This document shows, in pieces, positions 24,527-33,682 of a DNA stretch of 64,000 bases (the first letter of the stretch is position 1; each line of letters starts with the position of its first letter). The notes under the pieces were generated by a model, which made no database searches, was not told the DNA's origin, and saw nothing but the letters and a program-made list of their open reading frames with translations. The position numbers were made by a program, and so were the translations under genes. Source of the DNA: an uncultured Alphaproteobacteria bacterium (lineage in GTDB: Bacteria > Pseudomonadota > Alphaproteobacteria > RF32 > CAG-239); NCBI GenBank assembly GCA_910577205.1, contig CAJTMA010000007.1, positions 7,251 through 71,250 on the forward strand. Direction: 5' to 3'.

Positions 24527-25811
24527 AAAACAGCACCAGATTTGGTGCTGTTTAATAATAGATATTCCTTTGAAATACAATAAAATTCTCTTGTAAATAT
24601 TAATGCAAAGGAGAATAAAAATGGGAATGTCAAAATTTACTCAGGAAATTAAAAGTGAAATTGCAGAAAAATACAAAAAAGGAGCGGATGTTATTTTGTT
24701 GTGCCAAGAATATGGCATCTCCAGAAGTTACCTATACAGGATTGTCAAGCTAAAAAAGAAACATCGAAATCCGCATCAAAAAAGCACATATACCCTCTGG
24801 GATATAGAATTTATGAAAAGAGAGTTGATGACGCTTAAAACAGAAAATGAGATTTTCAGAAAAAGCGGTTGTGGATTGAGTGCTTCTAATGATGAGAAAA
24901 TAGCCGTAGTTGAAAAGTTAAAAGATGAATATTCCATACATATCATTTGTAAAACGTTAGGATTACTAAAATCAACATATTATCACAGAATAATGAGGGC
25001 TCCGGAAAAGAAATGGTATGAAATTCGCAATGAAACGCTTAAGCCCGAGATTCTTGAAATATTTAAAGAGAGCAAAGAACGTTTCGGAGCTCCCAAGATA
25101 AAAATAAAATTGGAAGAAAAGGGGATCGCGGCAAGTATTGAAACTGTTGCGAAACTAATGAAAGAAATGGGATTGATTTGCAAACAGAATTGTGTAAAGA
25201 AACATAATCCGACAAAAAACTATTATGCATCTCCTCTAAACATATTAGAACGAAATTTCAATCCGGATGCTCCAAACAAGTGTTGGGTAAGCGACATCTC
25301 TTATATGAATACTGATGGAGGATGTTGTTATATCTGTGTTGTGTTGGAGCTTTTTTCAAGAAAAGTTATTGCATATAATGTTTCTGACAGAATTGATACA
25401 GATTTGGTTTTAACAACTTTTGACAAAGCGTATTTTGACAGGGGCAATCCTAAAAATCTGATTTTTCATTCAGACCAAGGAACACAATATACTTCTTCTA
25501 GATTCCAATATGCCTTACAGAAGAACAATGTTCGTCAATCGCTTTCAAAACCGGGAACGCCGTATGACAATGCGGTAATGGAACGATTTTTCAAATCGAT
25601 AAAATATGAGTGTTTAAAACATAAAACCTTTCAAAACATAGATGAATTGAGGACAACTGTTGAAGAATATATAAATTATTACAACGGAATGAGACCGATG
25701 AAAACGCGGGAAAATCTGCCTCCTAATGAATTTGAACGGCGATATTTTGAGAAAACGGCGTGTTAAGATTATGATTTAAACGAATAAAGCTCCGTAAAAC
25801 GGAGCTTTATT
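24527..25811 (+). mobile_element. IS3-family insertion sequence (approximate limits)
   Basis: A single transposase gene is bracketed by two hairpins: an 11-bp stem at 24528-24553 (AAACAGCACCA) upstream and a 12-bp stem at 25783-25811 (AATAAAGCTCCG) downstream. These probably block transcription into and out of the element. I could not find convincing terminal inverted repeats or a target duplication, so the limits are set at the hairpins and may be off by tens of bases. Confidence 0.6.
24621..25766 (+). CDS. IS3-family transposase, single continuous frame
   Basis: A 381-residue DDE transposase. An N-terminal helix-turn-helix (about residues 5-45: CQEYGISRSYLYRIV) and a leucine-zipper-like stretch correspond to OrfA. 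An HTH_21 segment and the rve integrase core follow, with the catalytic Asp in WVSDISYM, the second Asp in FHSDQGTQYTS and the Glu in MERFFKSIK. IS3 elements usually make this product by -1 frameshifting between two genes; here both halves are in one frame. The start at ATG 24621 has AAAGGAG in front. It appears intact. Confidence 0.88.
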   Translation: MGMSKFTQEIKSEIAEKYKKGADVILLCQEYGISRSYLYRIVKLKKKHRNPHQKSTYTLWDIEFMKRELMTLKTENEIFRKSGCGLSASNDEKIAVVEKLKDEYSIHIICKTLGLLKSTYYHRIMRAPEKKWYEIRNETLKPEILEIFKESKERFGAPKIKIKLEEKGIAASIETVAKLMKEMGLICKQNCVKKHNPTKNYYASPLNILERNFNPDAPNKCWVSDISYMNTDGGCCYICVVLELFSRKVIAYNVSDRIDTDLVLTTFDKAYFDRGNPKNLIFHSDQGTQYTSSRFQYALQKNNVRQSLSKPGTPYDNAVMERFFKSIKYECLKHKTFQNIDELRTTVEEYINYYNGMRPMKTRENLPPNEFERRYFEKTAC

Positions 25812-25862
25812 TTGTAGACCTAGTCTACTAAAAAGAGTCTAAAAAAGCCTCTTACTTACAAA

Positions 25863-25938
25863 TGGTGAGCGCGTCGGGATTCGAACCCGAGACCCTTTGA
25901 TTAAAAGTCAAATGCTCTACCAGCTGAGCTACGCACCC
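25863..25938 (-). tRNA. tRNA-Lys (anticodon TTT)
   Basis: A 76-base cloverleaf on the minus strand: acceptor GGGTGCG against CGCGCTC (one G-T pair), D-arm GCTCAGCTGGTAGAGC, anticodon stem and loop TTTGACTTTTAATCAAA, T-arm TCGGGTTCGAATCCCGA and an encoded CCA. Its 3' end faces the accessory island on the left, a common integration arrangement. Confidence 0.96.
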
Positions 25939-26110
25939 GTTAATTGAGATGAACTCAAACAACGAAGTGATATATAGAAGATAAAAAACACTTAGTCAAC
26001 ATAAAAAATGAAATTTATGCAAAAAAAATAAAATGTAGTATATTTGTTAATAATTATATGCTATCGTTTTTTCAAATTTTGATATTTTAACCAATTGAGG
26101 CAGGTAAATT

Positions 26111-26425
26111 ATGGTTCAAGCTAATAATTCCGAACAAGAAGGCAAATATGATATTTTGCAGAATGCAGCCGGCGAAATCCTAATTATCATCAAATATCAT
26201 CAAGGAGGCCCGGAAAATCCGCGTTTCGTATATGATGGCGGTTCAACAGCTCTGCTTTATCGCAGCCGTGAAAGCGCAATTATGTTGGATAATATTAATG
26301 ATAAAGCCAAAATGCCTTTGAAATCCGTCAACGAGTTGTTGATTGTTGAAATTGAGGACGATGATGTGGCTCGTGAATATAAAGTTCCGGTCAGACATAT
26401 TCAAAGCTTGGATAGATTTCTTTAA
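26111..26425 (+). CDS. Hypothetical protein
   Basis: A 104-residue acidic soluble protein of mixed strands and helices with no signal peptide. The C-terminal stretch LLIVEIEDDDVAREYKVPV is strongly acidic. No family is recognised. AGGCAGG precedes the ATG and a strong terminator follows the stop, so it is an independent single-gene unit convergent with the polysaccharide operon. Confidence 0.65.
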   Translation: MVQANNSEQEGKYDILQNAAGEILIIIKYHQGGPENPRFVYDGGSTALLYRSRESAIMLDNINDKAKMPLKSVNELLIVEIEDDDVAREYKVPVRHIQSLDRFL

Positions 26426-26432
26426 GCCATCT

Positions 26433-26468
26433 AAAAAAACACCCTGTATTAATACAGGGTGTTTTTTT
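26433..26468. terminator. Bidirectional terminator
   Basis: A perfect palindromic stem (AAAACACCCTGTATT and complement) with A and T runs on both sides. It can close the rightward gene before it and the leftward polysaccharide operon. Confidence 0.88.
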
Positions 26469-26578
26469 ATGGTTCAAAGAGCTGGCAGATGCAAATATTT
26501 CAGCTCAACTACAGGACTTGCAAGGCCTTAAGACTTGATGGACAAAGAGCAAAATGGTTTTGCTTTGCCGGTAGAAAT

Positions 26579-27178
26579 TTATACTCTTTTTTGCAATCTT
26601 GCTGGAACACCATAATAAATTCCCGGTTCAATCAAATCAGACACTACAACTGAACCAGCACCTATAATTACGTTATCACCTACGTTTATATCCGGCTTAA
26701 TTGTTGTTCCTGCTCCAACGAGAACATTGCTGCCTATGCGGCATTTTCCACAAATTGTGCTATTAGGAGCGATATGCGTATAGTCACCAACAATTACCTG
26801 ATGTTCAACAACAGCTCCGGTATTTATGATGCAGCCTTTTCCGATTTGGGTTTCAACAGCGCAATAAGCGTTATGCGCGATAAAGCTTCCCTCACCTATT
26901 TGGCAACTGTCAGAAATATACGCATCTGGTGCAATGATTGTGACACTATTTAATGCACCGTAATCTGCTCTGGTCTGATTATCTCCTGAAGCGACATGAA
27001 CAGCAGAAATATCTTCCAGCAGTTCAGTAATAACCGGAAAACCAAGAACTGTTTCACCAGGACGCCCGTATTTATCAACAAAGACTATCGATTTTGCACC
27101 GTTTGAGATTAAGACATCTGCGACACTTCGCGCATGACCGCCACAACCAATTATGTAAGCTGTTTCAGATTGTTTCAT
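26579..27178 (-). CDS. PglD/NeuD/PerB-type sugar O/N-acyltransferase
   Basis: A 199-residue protein. The N-terminal Rossmann-like part binds the nucleotide sugar (YIIGCGGHARSVADVL). The C-terminal left-handed beta helix (about 85-199) consists of hexapeptide repeats (IGEGSF, IGKGCI, VGDYTH, IGSNVL, VGDNVI). VVEHQVIVGDYTHIAP carries the His used as base in PglD. GDP-perosamine N-acetyltransferase PerB has this architecture and a GDP-perosamine synthase lies in the same operon, so acetylation of GDP-perosamine is the favoured role. It is the last gene of the operon. Confidence 0.82.
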   Translation of the reverse strand: MKQSETAYIIGCGGHARSVADVLISNGAKSIVFVDKYGRPGETVLGFPVITELLEDISAVHVASGDNQTRADYGALNSVTIIAPDAYISDSCQIGEGSFIAHNAYCAVETQIGKGCIINTGAVVEHQVIVGDYTHIAPNSTICGKCRIGSNVLVGAGTTIKPDINVGDNVIIGAGSVVVSDLIEPGIYYGVPARLQKRV

Positions 27179-27270
27179 TTATAGGGACTCCTTTTTGTCA
27201 AATCAGCCCCTATAAAATATAAAAATAAGCACTTACAAACAACAATTAAATAAAGAATATCCCCGTTATC

Positions 27271-28404
27271 TTAAACTTCCTTTATCAAATTTGCTAAATA
27301 GTTTCCTAAGGTTTCCATATTGGTTTGACTTTTAGCAATCAAGTCGCGAACGGGAATGGGCATATAAGCTTTAGCGACAATCGAACGCATTTGGGCACAA
27401 AGGTCTTGAGCATCTCCTGCACGAAAATAGAGGATACGATCATAGACAACACCAAGGTTGGTTTTAATATCTGAAACGACAACAGGCACACCTAAAGCTG
27501 CGGCATCATAAACAGAACCTCCGCCTGGTCCGCCTTCAAACAGGGTTGTCTGAATGACAGCTGTTGCCCCTTTCATAATTTGCAATTGTTCTTCTTTGGG
27601 AATTAAGCCTAAGAATCTGACTTTATCTTCAATATTCAGCTCTTTTAGCAAATCTTTCAGTTCCCTGATATATTCCGGCCGGCGTCCGTCTTCCATTGCC
27701 CCGGTGAAGATAAATTCCATATCTGCATCTGTTTTTAAATACTCGGCAAATGCACGAAAAGCTGTCGGATGGTCTTTATGAATCCAAAACTGGTTAGACA
27801 TCATAAAATAACGCTTGGGAAGATGATATTTTTTTATTTGCCGAGAATAATCTTTGTAATAGCATAAATCAATCTTCGGTGTATAAGGCAATACACAGAT
27901 TTTCTCCGGAGAAGCCTTAAAAAATTTTATCAAATCATCTTTTACAGTTTCGGCATTAACGATAATTTTCTGCTGACAATCGACCACATTCTGAAAATAG
28001 GCATCTCGGGCTTTAATCTCATCATCAGAAAAAAATTCCGGCAAATAACAATGCTGGCAATCATAGAGATAGGCAATAGTCTTGATATCGAGCAGCTTTG
28101 TTCCCATATAAGGTAAAACGACATCTAGATTATTTTTCAAAAACGCGCTAGCAAGAGATGAGAAATAAATAAATTTAATATTTTTAAATTCTTTAAAAAT
28201 GCTTTTAGCTTGCCGTATTTCACGCTGCTTAACAAAAAAACGTTTTATTCCCTTGAAATTCCGATAATTAATTACATCAAGCATAATAAATAATTCTAAC
28301 TGTTGTTTTTTGGCAACACTTTGCAGAGAAAAAATAATATGTTTCAAAAAATCATTGGCACCGGAAAGGCCGGTAAAATTTTGCGTCAAAATGCCAACAC
28401 GCAT
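27271..28404 (-). CDS. Glycosyltransferase family 4 (GT-B fold)
   Basis: A 377-residue retaining GT-B glycosyltransferase. The N-terminal acceptor domain contains LTQNFTGLSGANDFL. The C-terminal donor domain begins near residue 200 (FMMSNQFWIHKDHPTAFRAF) and holds the family signature LFEGGPGGGSVYDAAALGVPVVVSD, with the nucleotide-binding Glu. It is probably one of the transferases that assemble the O-polysaccharide repeat; donor and linkage cannot be read from sequence. It lies 10 bases after the GNAT gene. Confidence 0.85.
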   Translation of the reverse strand: MRVGILTQNFTGLSGANDFLKHIIFSLQSVAKKQQLELFIMLDVINYRNFKGIKRFFVKQREIRQAKSIFKEFKNIKFIYFSSLASAFLKNNLDVVLPYMGTKLLDIKTIAYLYDCQHCYLPEFFSDDEIKARDAYFQNVVDCQQKIIVNAETVKDDLIKFFKASPEKICVLPYTPKIDLCYYKDYSRQIKKYHLPKRYFMMSNQFWIHKDHPTAFRAFAEYLKTDADMEFIFTGAMEDGRRPEYIRELKDLLKELNIEDKVRFLGLIPKEEQLQIMKGATAVIQTTLFEGGPGGGSVYDAAALGVPVVVSDIKTNLGVVYDRILYFRAGDAQDLCAQMRSIVAKAYMPIPVRDLIAKSQTNMETLGNYLANLIKEV

Positions 28405-28414
28405 TTCATATCTC

Positions 28415-28879
28415 CTATAGTCTTTTTATGCAAGATAAACGATCCGTTACAAAACCTAATTTTTGATACAGGGAAACTGCAGTTTTATTATCTGCCGACA
28501 CATCAAGCGATATCTCGGCAATTTGTAACTCTGCGGCCAAATCCATTACCGCTGCCATTAATTGTTTTCCTAATCCTTTGCCCGAAAATTCAGGAAGAAC
28601 AGCAATATGGTTTAGATGTAAACGCATTATCCCAAAACAATCTTTGGGGTAGACATAAGCCAAGCCGAGCATTTCCCCTGCGTCAAATAAGCCGAAAACA
28701 ACAGCTTCTCCGGCGTTCAGAAAATCTGCGCATTGCTTTACTTTGTCCGCAATGAATTCGTTAGAAAAGACAGCGGCAGGAAATGAATGTTGAAAAGACT
28801 CTAAAAAAAGTTCCCTTATTGTTTCATCATAAACAGAAAAATCTTCTGATTTCAATTTTCTGATATTTATACCAGTCAT
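28415..28879 (-). CDS. GNAT-family N-acetyltransferase
   Basis: A 154-residue GNAT protein with the acetyl-CoA binding motif in VLPEFSGKGLGKQLMAA and the later SLDVSADNKTAVSLYQKLGF. It overlaps the wbqC-type gene by four bases, which places it in the polysaccharide operon. The likely substrate is an amino sugar or a precursor in that pathway, but a protein or metabolite cannot be excluded. Confidence 0.82.
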   Translation of the reverse strand: MTGINIRKLKSEDFSVYDETIRELFLESFQHSFPAAVFSNEFIADKVKQCADFLNAGEAVVFGLFDAGEMLGLAYVYPKDCFGIMRLHLNHIAVLPEFSGKGLGKQLMAAVMDLAAELQIAEISLDVSADNKTAVSLYQKLGFVTDRLSCIKRL

Positions 28880-29580
28880 ACCAGCTTTCCTTTGGTAACC
28901 ATATTTTTGACGGTGTCAACATCATTAAACATCAGCACATCGATAATTGACAAGAACGGAACAAACTCTTTCCCAAATTGGGGATAGGCTTCTATTTCTT
29001 TTTCTAAGAATTTTAAAGTTAAATTTTGCGCCGCAAAATCTTCTCGGTTATAGAGATGCTGCCCGTTTATGTTGTTAATGTATGTTTCCCCATTTAATTT
29101 TTGGGTGATGTCAATGATTTTGCTTTGAGCATTAACATCACGGTTATAATCAATATCTGATGAAAACAACAATTCCGTAGTTATTCCCAGACGGGCGTTA
29201 AGGTGTCTGAGGCTATACTCAATTAATTTCGGAACATTTCGGTTATCATAATTGACGACATCTTCAATGAGCGAAAATGTTTCCTTAAAATACGGCGCAT
29301 GGCGATAGGCATTGGCAATCTTATTTAAGTAGTCAGCTTTAAGCTCCGGATTTGACGTAAACGACACTTGGTTGATTAAATCCCGAGAGCCATGCTTATC
29401 GACAGCCAACGTTACTTTCGTTTCTTCACCATTTTGCAAAATCGTATGGCGATTAATCCAGCCTCTTATCCATTGAACATCATCATAAAGAACATATACA
29501 TCCACTGCATTTATCAGTTGAAAGTAGCCAATATAAGGAAAAAGATATGGCTGCATTACGGCAATTTTTTTATTTGGCAT
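28876..29580 (-). CDS. WbqC-family protein
   Basis: A 234-residue protein with the WbqC opening MQPYLFPYIGYFQLI followed by VDVYVLYDDVQWIRGWINR. The family is found in O-antigen and similar clusters next to aminotransferases and acetyltransferases. Its biochemical role is not settled; it has been considered a cysteine-type or transferase-like enzyme. It overlaps the aminotransferase by 11 bases and the GNAT gene by four, so the three are tightly coupled. Confidence 0.82.
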   Translation of the reverse strand: MPNKKIAVMQPYLFPYIGYFQLINAVDVYVLYDDVQWIRGWINRHTILQNGEETKVTLAVDKHGSRDLINQVSFTSNPELKADYLNKIANAYRHAPYFKETFSLIEDVVNYDNRNVPKLIEYSLRHLNARLGITTELLFSSDIDYNRDVNAQSKIIDITQKLNGETYINNINGQHLYNREDFAAQNLTLKFLEKEIEAYPQFGKEFVPFLSIIDVLMFNDVDTVKNMVTKGKLV

Positions 29581-30664
29581 AAAATTCTCCTATTTTAGCG
29601 CAAATATAATCCACGTCTTTTTCTTCCAATGCCGGATAGGAGGGCAGATTAATACCGCGCAACGCAATATCTTCAGCTACGGCATGGCGTTCATATTTCT
29701 GCGCATAGACCGGCATGGTGTGAATCGGGTAAAATGTCGGACGGGTTTCAATTCCCTGCTCTTTCAGATAATTACGCAGTTCTTCGCGCTCGCTTTCACT
29801 ATCGGCCAGAATTGAGCACATCCACCATGTATGGCGAACCTTGCCGACAGCGTCATGGAATTTGACCGGAAGATTTTTTAATTTTTCTTTATACCATTTG
29901 GCAACATTTTGCTTGCGGGCAATAAAATCTTCCACCTGCTCAAACTGAGCCAAGCCAATGGCAGCCTGAATATTAGTCATCCGGTAATTATAGCCCATGG
30001 TATCATGCCAATATTCCCGATATTTGGCCAAGCCCTGTCCTTTGAAATGCACCAAACGACCATACAAATAATCACTATTGGTTAAAACCATGCCGCCCTC
30101 ACCGCAAGTAATGGTTTTATTGCCAAAGAATGAGAAGCAGGCGACATCGCCGAAAGAACCGACTTTTTTGCCTTTATATTCCGAGCCAATAGCCTCGGCG
30201 CAATCTTCAATAACAAAGAGATTATGTTCTTTGGCAATAGCCATAATTGTATCCATATCGCAGGGATGCCCATAGAGGTGGACAACCATAATCGCTTTGG
30301 TTTTCGGCGTAATTTTGGCTTTGACATCTTCCGCATCCAACTGCCAAGTATCCGCCCGGCTGTCAGCAAAGACAGGCGTTGCGCCGACTTGCAAAATCGG
30401 ATTAGCGGAGGCTATGTAGGTAAATGTCGGCACAATAACCTCATCCCCTTCTCCCAAACCCAGAGCAACCAAAGCCAAGTGAATGGCAACCGTTCCGTTG
30501 CACACGCCGGTGCCGTGTTTGACGTCGATATAACCAGAAAAGGCTTTTTCAAAATCATTGACGAATTTTCCCTTTGATGAAATCCATGTTGAATCAAGGC
30601 ATTCGTTCACATACTTTTTTTCATTTCCGGTCAAGCTCGGCTGATAAACGGCATATTTATACAT
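29570..30664 (-). CDS. per: GDP-perosamine synthase (DegT/DnrJ/EryC1 aminotransferase)
   Basis: A 364-residue PLP-dependent sugar aminotransferase. It has the very characteristic YQPSLTGNEKKYVNECLDS opening and STWISSKG of the E. coli O157 RfbE and Caulobacter Per group. The PLP lysine is K183 in FFGNKTITCGEGG. Further matches are HLYGHPCDM, FVIEDCAEAIGS and FYPIHTMPVYAQKY. It converts GDP-4-keto-6-deoxymannose (made by Gmd) to GDP-perosamine with glutamate. Since gmd lies in the same operon, the substrate supply is explained. Confidence 0.9.
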   Translation of the reverse strand: MYKYAVYQPSLTGNEKKYVNECLDSTWISSKGKFVNDFEKAFSGYIDVKHGTGVCNGTVAIHLALVALGLGEGDEVIVPTFTYIASANPILQVGATPVFADSRADTWQLDAEDVKAKITPKTKAIMVVHLYGHPCDMDTIMAIAKEHNLFVIEDCAEAIGSEYKGKKVGSFGDVACFSFFGNKTITCGEGGMVLTNSDYLYGRLVHFKGQGLAKYREYWHDTMGYNYRMTNIQAAIGLAQFEQVEDFIARKQNVAKWYKEKLKNLPVKFHDAVGKVRHTWWMCSILADSESEREELRNYLKEQGIETRPTFYPIHTMPVYAQKYERHAVAEDIALRGINLPSYPALEEKDVDYICAKIGEFYAK

Positions 30665-30722
30665 TCAGATATTCCTCCTAAAAGCTATACTATAAAAAAG
30701 CAGGATCAGTTTTTATCATCTA

Positions 30723-31556
30723 TCAGCCCCTTACCTTTAATGCCGGAATGAAACCGAAGAGATAATGACGAGATGTTTTATTAAAAGATATAATTCTCCA
30801 TATCAAAAGCCCACAGAAATAATAAGATTTGATTTTATGTGCAAGATTAATATGCTTTTTATAGATTGCAGAATGATCTTTTGCTTGACGGTCCTTATAT
30901 TTTCGATTAGTGCTTAAACCACCGAGTTCAAAATTAGCTATTATTTCATTCAAGTAAGAAACTTTTTTACCTGCAAACTTCCAAGCCCTAATATTGAATT
31001 CATAGTCAGCATAAATCGGATATGCTAAATCATACCCTCCTAATTTTTCAAAAATTTTTTTATGATAAAAAATAACCTGATGGCAAATACCTTTACGAAA
31101 TACACTTTTAGCATTTTGAGCATAGCCATAGTAATTAACTGTATTACCTTCATGGTAATCACTTGTATCCTCTCCGCTTTCCGGATTTAGAAAAAAGATA
31201 TCTCCGAAAACAATCAACGGCTGGGTCTCATTAAACCTATCAACCACTTTTTGGCAAACATCATCTGAATAAAAGCTATCATTAGAATTTAAAAAGTATA
31301 TAATATCGCCGTGTGCTGCTTTAATACCTTTATTCATAGCATCATAGACACCCTTATCTGGCTCCGAAACCAAATAACCTAAAAGAGCCTCATACTCTTG
31401 AAATATTTTAACAGTATCATCGTTTGAACCGCCATCGACAGCAATAACTTCAATATTCTGATAGGTTTGCGATTTAATACTCTCCAAAGTTTTTCGCAAA
31501 GTAACTGCCGAATTCTTGGTTACAACAATAATTGAGATTAAAGGATTATGCTTCAT
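30723..31556 (-). CDS. Glycosyltransferase family 2 (GT-A fold)
   Basis: A 277-residue GT-A glycosyltransferase with the nucleotide-binding start ISIIVVTKNSAVTLRKTLES, EVIAVDGGSNDDT and the metal-binding FLNSNDSFY, where the usual DxD or DD is NSND. It overlaps fcl by four bases. It probably adds one sugar of the O-polysaccharide; the paralogue at 33682-34602 shares its general layout and the EPDKG segment. Confidence 0.87.
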   Translation of the reverse strand: MKHNPLISIIVVTKNSAVTLRKTLESIKSQTYQNIEVIAVDGGSNDDTVKIFQEYEALLGYLVSEPDKGVYDAMNKGIKAAHGDIIYFLNSNDSFYSDDVCQKVVDRFNETQPLIVFGDIFFLNPESGEDTSDYHEGNTVNYYGYAQNAKSVFRKGICHQVIFYHKKIFEKLGGYDLAYPIYADYEFNIRAWKFAGKKVSYLNEIIANFELGGLSTNRKYKDRQAKDHSAIYKKHINLAHKIKSYYFCGLLIWRIISFNKTSRHYLFGFIPALKVRG

Positions 31557-32611
31557 TGTTTAATATACCATTCATAAAAGTCTTTGATACCTTGTTTGAG
31601 GGGGATTTTGGGTGTCCAGCCCAGAGATTTAATACGGGTAGCATCCATCATTTTGCGCGGTGTGCCGTTTGGTTTGGAAGTGTCATATTCCAGTTTTCCG
31701 GCAAAGCCCGTGGCTTCTTTAACGATTTCAAACAAGTCTTTTAACTGAATATCATCCCCATTGGTGATATTGACGTGTTCTCCGATATCCTCATAGTCTT
31801 TATTTTCCATCAGGTAGACACAGGCATCAGCCAAATCGTCAGAGCTCATCAATTCACGATAAACAGAACCATCTCCCCAGAGAACAACCTTGTCCCGGAA
31901 AGCACCAACTTGATTCAAAGCCCATTCAAGCGAAGCATTATCGGTATAATTAACTTTCTCATCCAATCCCCAGCCTAATTTATATTTCTGCAAATCGGTG
32001 CGGATAGCTTCAAAATTATTTTCAGACAGCAGCTTAGCTAAATGGAAACGGCGCATAATCATCGGCAGCAAGTGTGCGGTTTCCATATTAAAATTATCGC
32101 CAATACCATATTGGTTTGTCGGCATAACCGAAATATAATTTGTGCCATATTGTTCATTGTAATAACGGCACATTTTTATTGCGGCAATTTTAGCCAAAGC
32201 ATAAGCTTCATTGGTTTTTTCTAATTCCGAAGTGAGGAGGCAATCCTCTTTCATCGGCTGCGGCGCCAAACGCGGATAAATACAGGATGACCCCAAGTTC
32301 AAAAGTTTTTTAACCCCGGTGAGGTAAGAACTGTGAATAACGTTAGCATCTATCATCAAGTTTTGATAAATAAATTCCGCCGGATAGGTTTGGTTAGCCA
32401 TAATCCCGCCGACTTTAGCCGCGGCCAGAAAGACGTAATCAGGTTTTTCTGCTTCAAAAAATGCTAATGTCGCCGCCTGATTGGTTAAATCCAATTCCTG
32501 AGAACTGCGGGTTATGATATTGGCATAACCCTTTTCTTTCAGTTTACGAACGATTGCCGAACCTACTAACCCTCTGTGGCCGGATACATAAATCTTCGCA
32601 TCCTTTTCCAT
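31553..32611 (-). CDS. fcl: GDP-L-fucose synthase
   Basis: A 352-residue short-chain dehydrogenase with the NADP-binding GHRGLVGSAIVRKL, the SSC active-site region (LNLGSSCIYPR) and the YxxxK pair in EAYALAKIAA. Later motifs are MPTNQYGIGDNF and VNITNGDDI. It is about 35 residues longer than E. coli Fcl because of an insertion near residues 190-225, a form seen in some bacteria. It epimerises and reduces GDP-4-keto-6-deoxymannose to GDP-L-fucose. It follows gmd by three bases. Confidence 0.9.
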   Translation of the reverse strand: MEKDAKIYVSGHRGLVGSAIVRKLKEKGYANIITRSSQELDLTNQAATLAFFEAEKPDYVFLAAAKVGGIMANQTYPAEFIYQNLMIDANVIHSSYLTGVKKLLNLGSSCIYPRLAPQPMKEDCLLTSELEKTNEAYALAKIAAIKMCRYYNEQYGTNYISVMPTNQYGIGDNFNMETAHLLPMIMRRFHLAKLLSENNFEAIRTDLQKYKLGWGLDEKVNYTDNASLEWALNQVGAFRDKVVLWGDGSVYRELMSSDDLADACVYLMENKDYEDIGEHVNITNGDDIQLKDLFEIVKEATGFAGKLEYDTSKPNGTPRKMMDATRIKSLGWTPKIPLKQGIKDFYEWYIKQ

Positions 32612-32614
32612 GAT

Positions 32615-33682
32615 TTAAGCCTCTCTGGGGGTTAAAGTTTCATAACCGTTATCGTTCAAAAGCTTTTCTTTCTTGGCCAGCTTCAAATCTTCGGCAACCA
32701 TTTCTTTAACCAAAGCGGCTAAATCATAATTAGGTTTCCAACCCAGTTTTGTTCTGGCTTTGGTACTGTCGCCTAAAAGGAGTTCTACTTCGGCCGGGCG
32801 GAAGAAGCGCGGATCAACTTCAACCAACACTCTGCCGCTCTGCTTATCAATACCTTTTTCATTAACGCCTTCGCCCTGCCATTCAATATCAATGCCCAAT
32901 TCTTTGAAAGTCATGCTTACAAAGTCACGGATTGAAGTGGTCGTGCCGGTCGCCAAAACATAATCTTCGGGTTTGTCCTGCTGCAATATCCGCCACATTC
33001 CTTCAACATAGTCTTTCGCGTGACCCCAGTCGCGTTTGGCGCTTAAATTGCCAAGGTATAACTTATCCTGCATTCCTAAAGAAATGCGGGAGGCGGCCAT
33101 GGTAATTTTACGGGTTACGAAAGTTTCGCCACGACGCGGGCTTTCATGGTTAAACAAAATGCCGTTAGAGGCAAAAATACCAAAGCTTTCGCGGTAATTG
33201 ACGCAAATCCAATAAGCATAAAGTTTAGCTACGGCATAAGGCGACCGCGGATAAAACGGGGTGGTTTCGGACTGTATCGGCTCTTGTATCAAACCATATA
33301 ATTCGGAAGTCGACGCCTGATAAAACTTTGTCTTTTTTTCCAAACCGCAAACGCGAATGGCCTCTAACAAACGCAATGTGCCAAGCGCATCCGTATCTGC
33401 AGTATATTCCGGGCAATCCCAAGAAACTTTAACGTGCGACTGCGCAGCCAGATTATAGACTTCATCAGGCTCAACTTCTTTTATCAGGCGGATAAGGTTA
33501 GAACTGTCAGTTAAATCACCGTCATGCAGCTTTATTTTTCCGGCAAGGTGGTCAATTCTCCCGGTGTTAAAGAGTGACGACCGGCGTTTTATGCCATGAA
33601 CTTCATAGCCTTTTTCCAGCAAAAGCTCTGCCAAATATGATCCGTCTTGTCCTGTAATACCTGTAATTAATGCTTTTTTCAT
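32615..33682 (-). CDS. gmd: GDP-mannose 4,6-dehydratase
   Basis: A 355-residue SDR enzyme with the N-terminal GITGQDGSYLAELLLEKGY, the HGIKRRSS loop, the YAVAKLYAYW active-site motif and NHESPRRGETFVTRKI. It makes GDP-4-keto-6-deoxy-D-mannose, the branch-point for both fucose (fcl) and perosamine (per) downstream in this operon. Its ATG overlaps the preceding glycosyltransferase stop (TAATG). Confidence 0.94.
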   Translation of the reverse strand: MKKALITGITGQDGSYLAELLLEKGYEVHGIKRRSSLFNTGRIDHLAGKIKLHDGDLTDSSNLIRLIKEVEPDEVYNLAAQSHVKVSWDCPEYTADTDALGTLRLLEAIRVCGLEKKTKFYQASTSELYGLIQEPIQSETTPFYPRSPYAVAKLYAYWICVNYRESFGIFASNGILFNHESPRRGETFVTRKITMAASRISLGMQDKLYLGNLSAKRDWGHAKDYVEGMWRILQQDKPEDYVLATGTTTSIRDFVSMTFKELGIDIEWQGEGVNEKGIDKQSGRVLVEVDPRFFRPAEVELLLGDSTKARTKLGWKPNYDLAALVKEMVAEDLKLAKKEKLLNDNGYETLTPREA

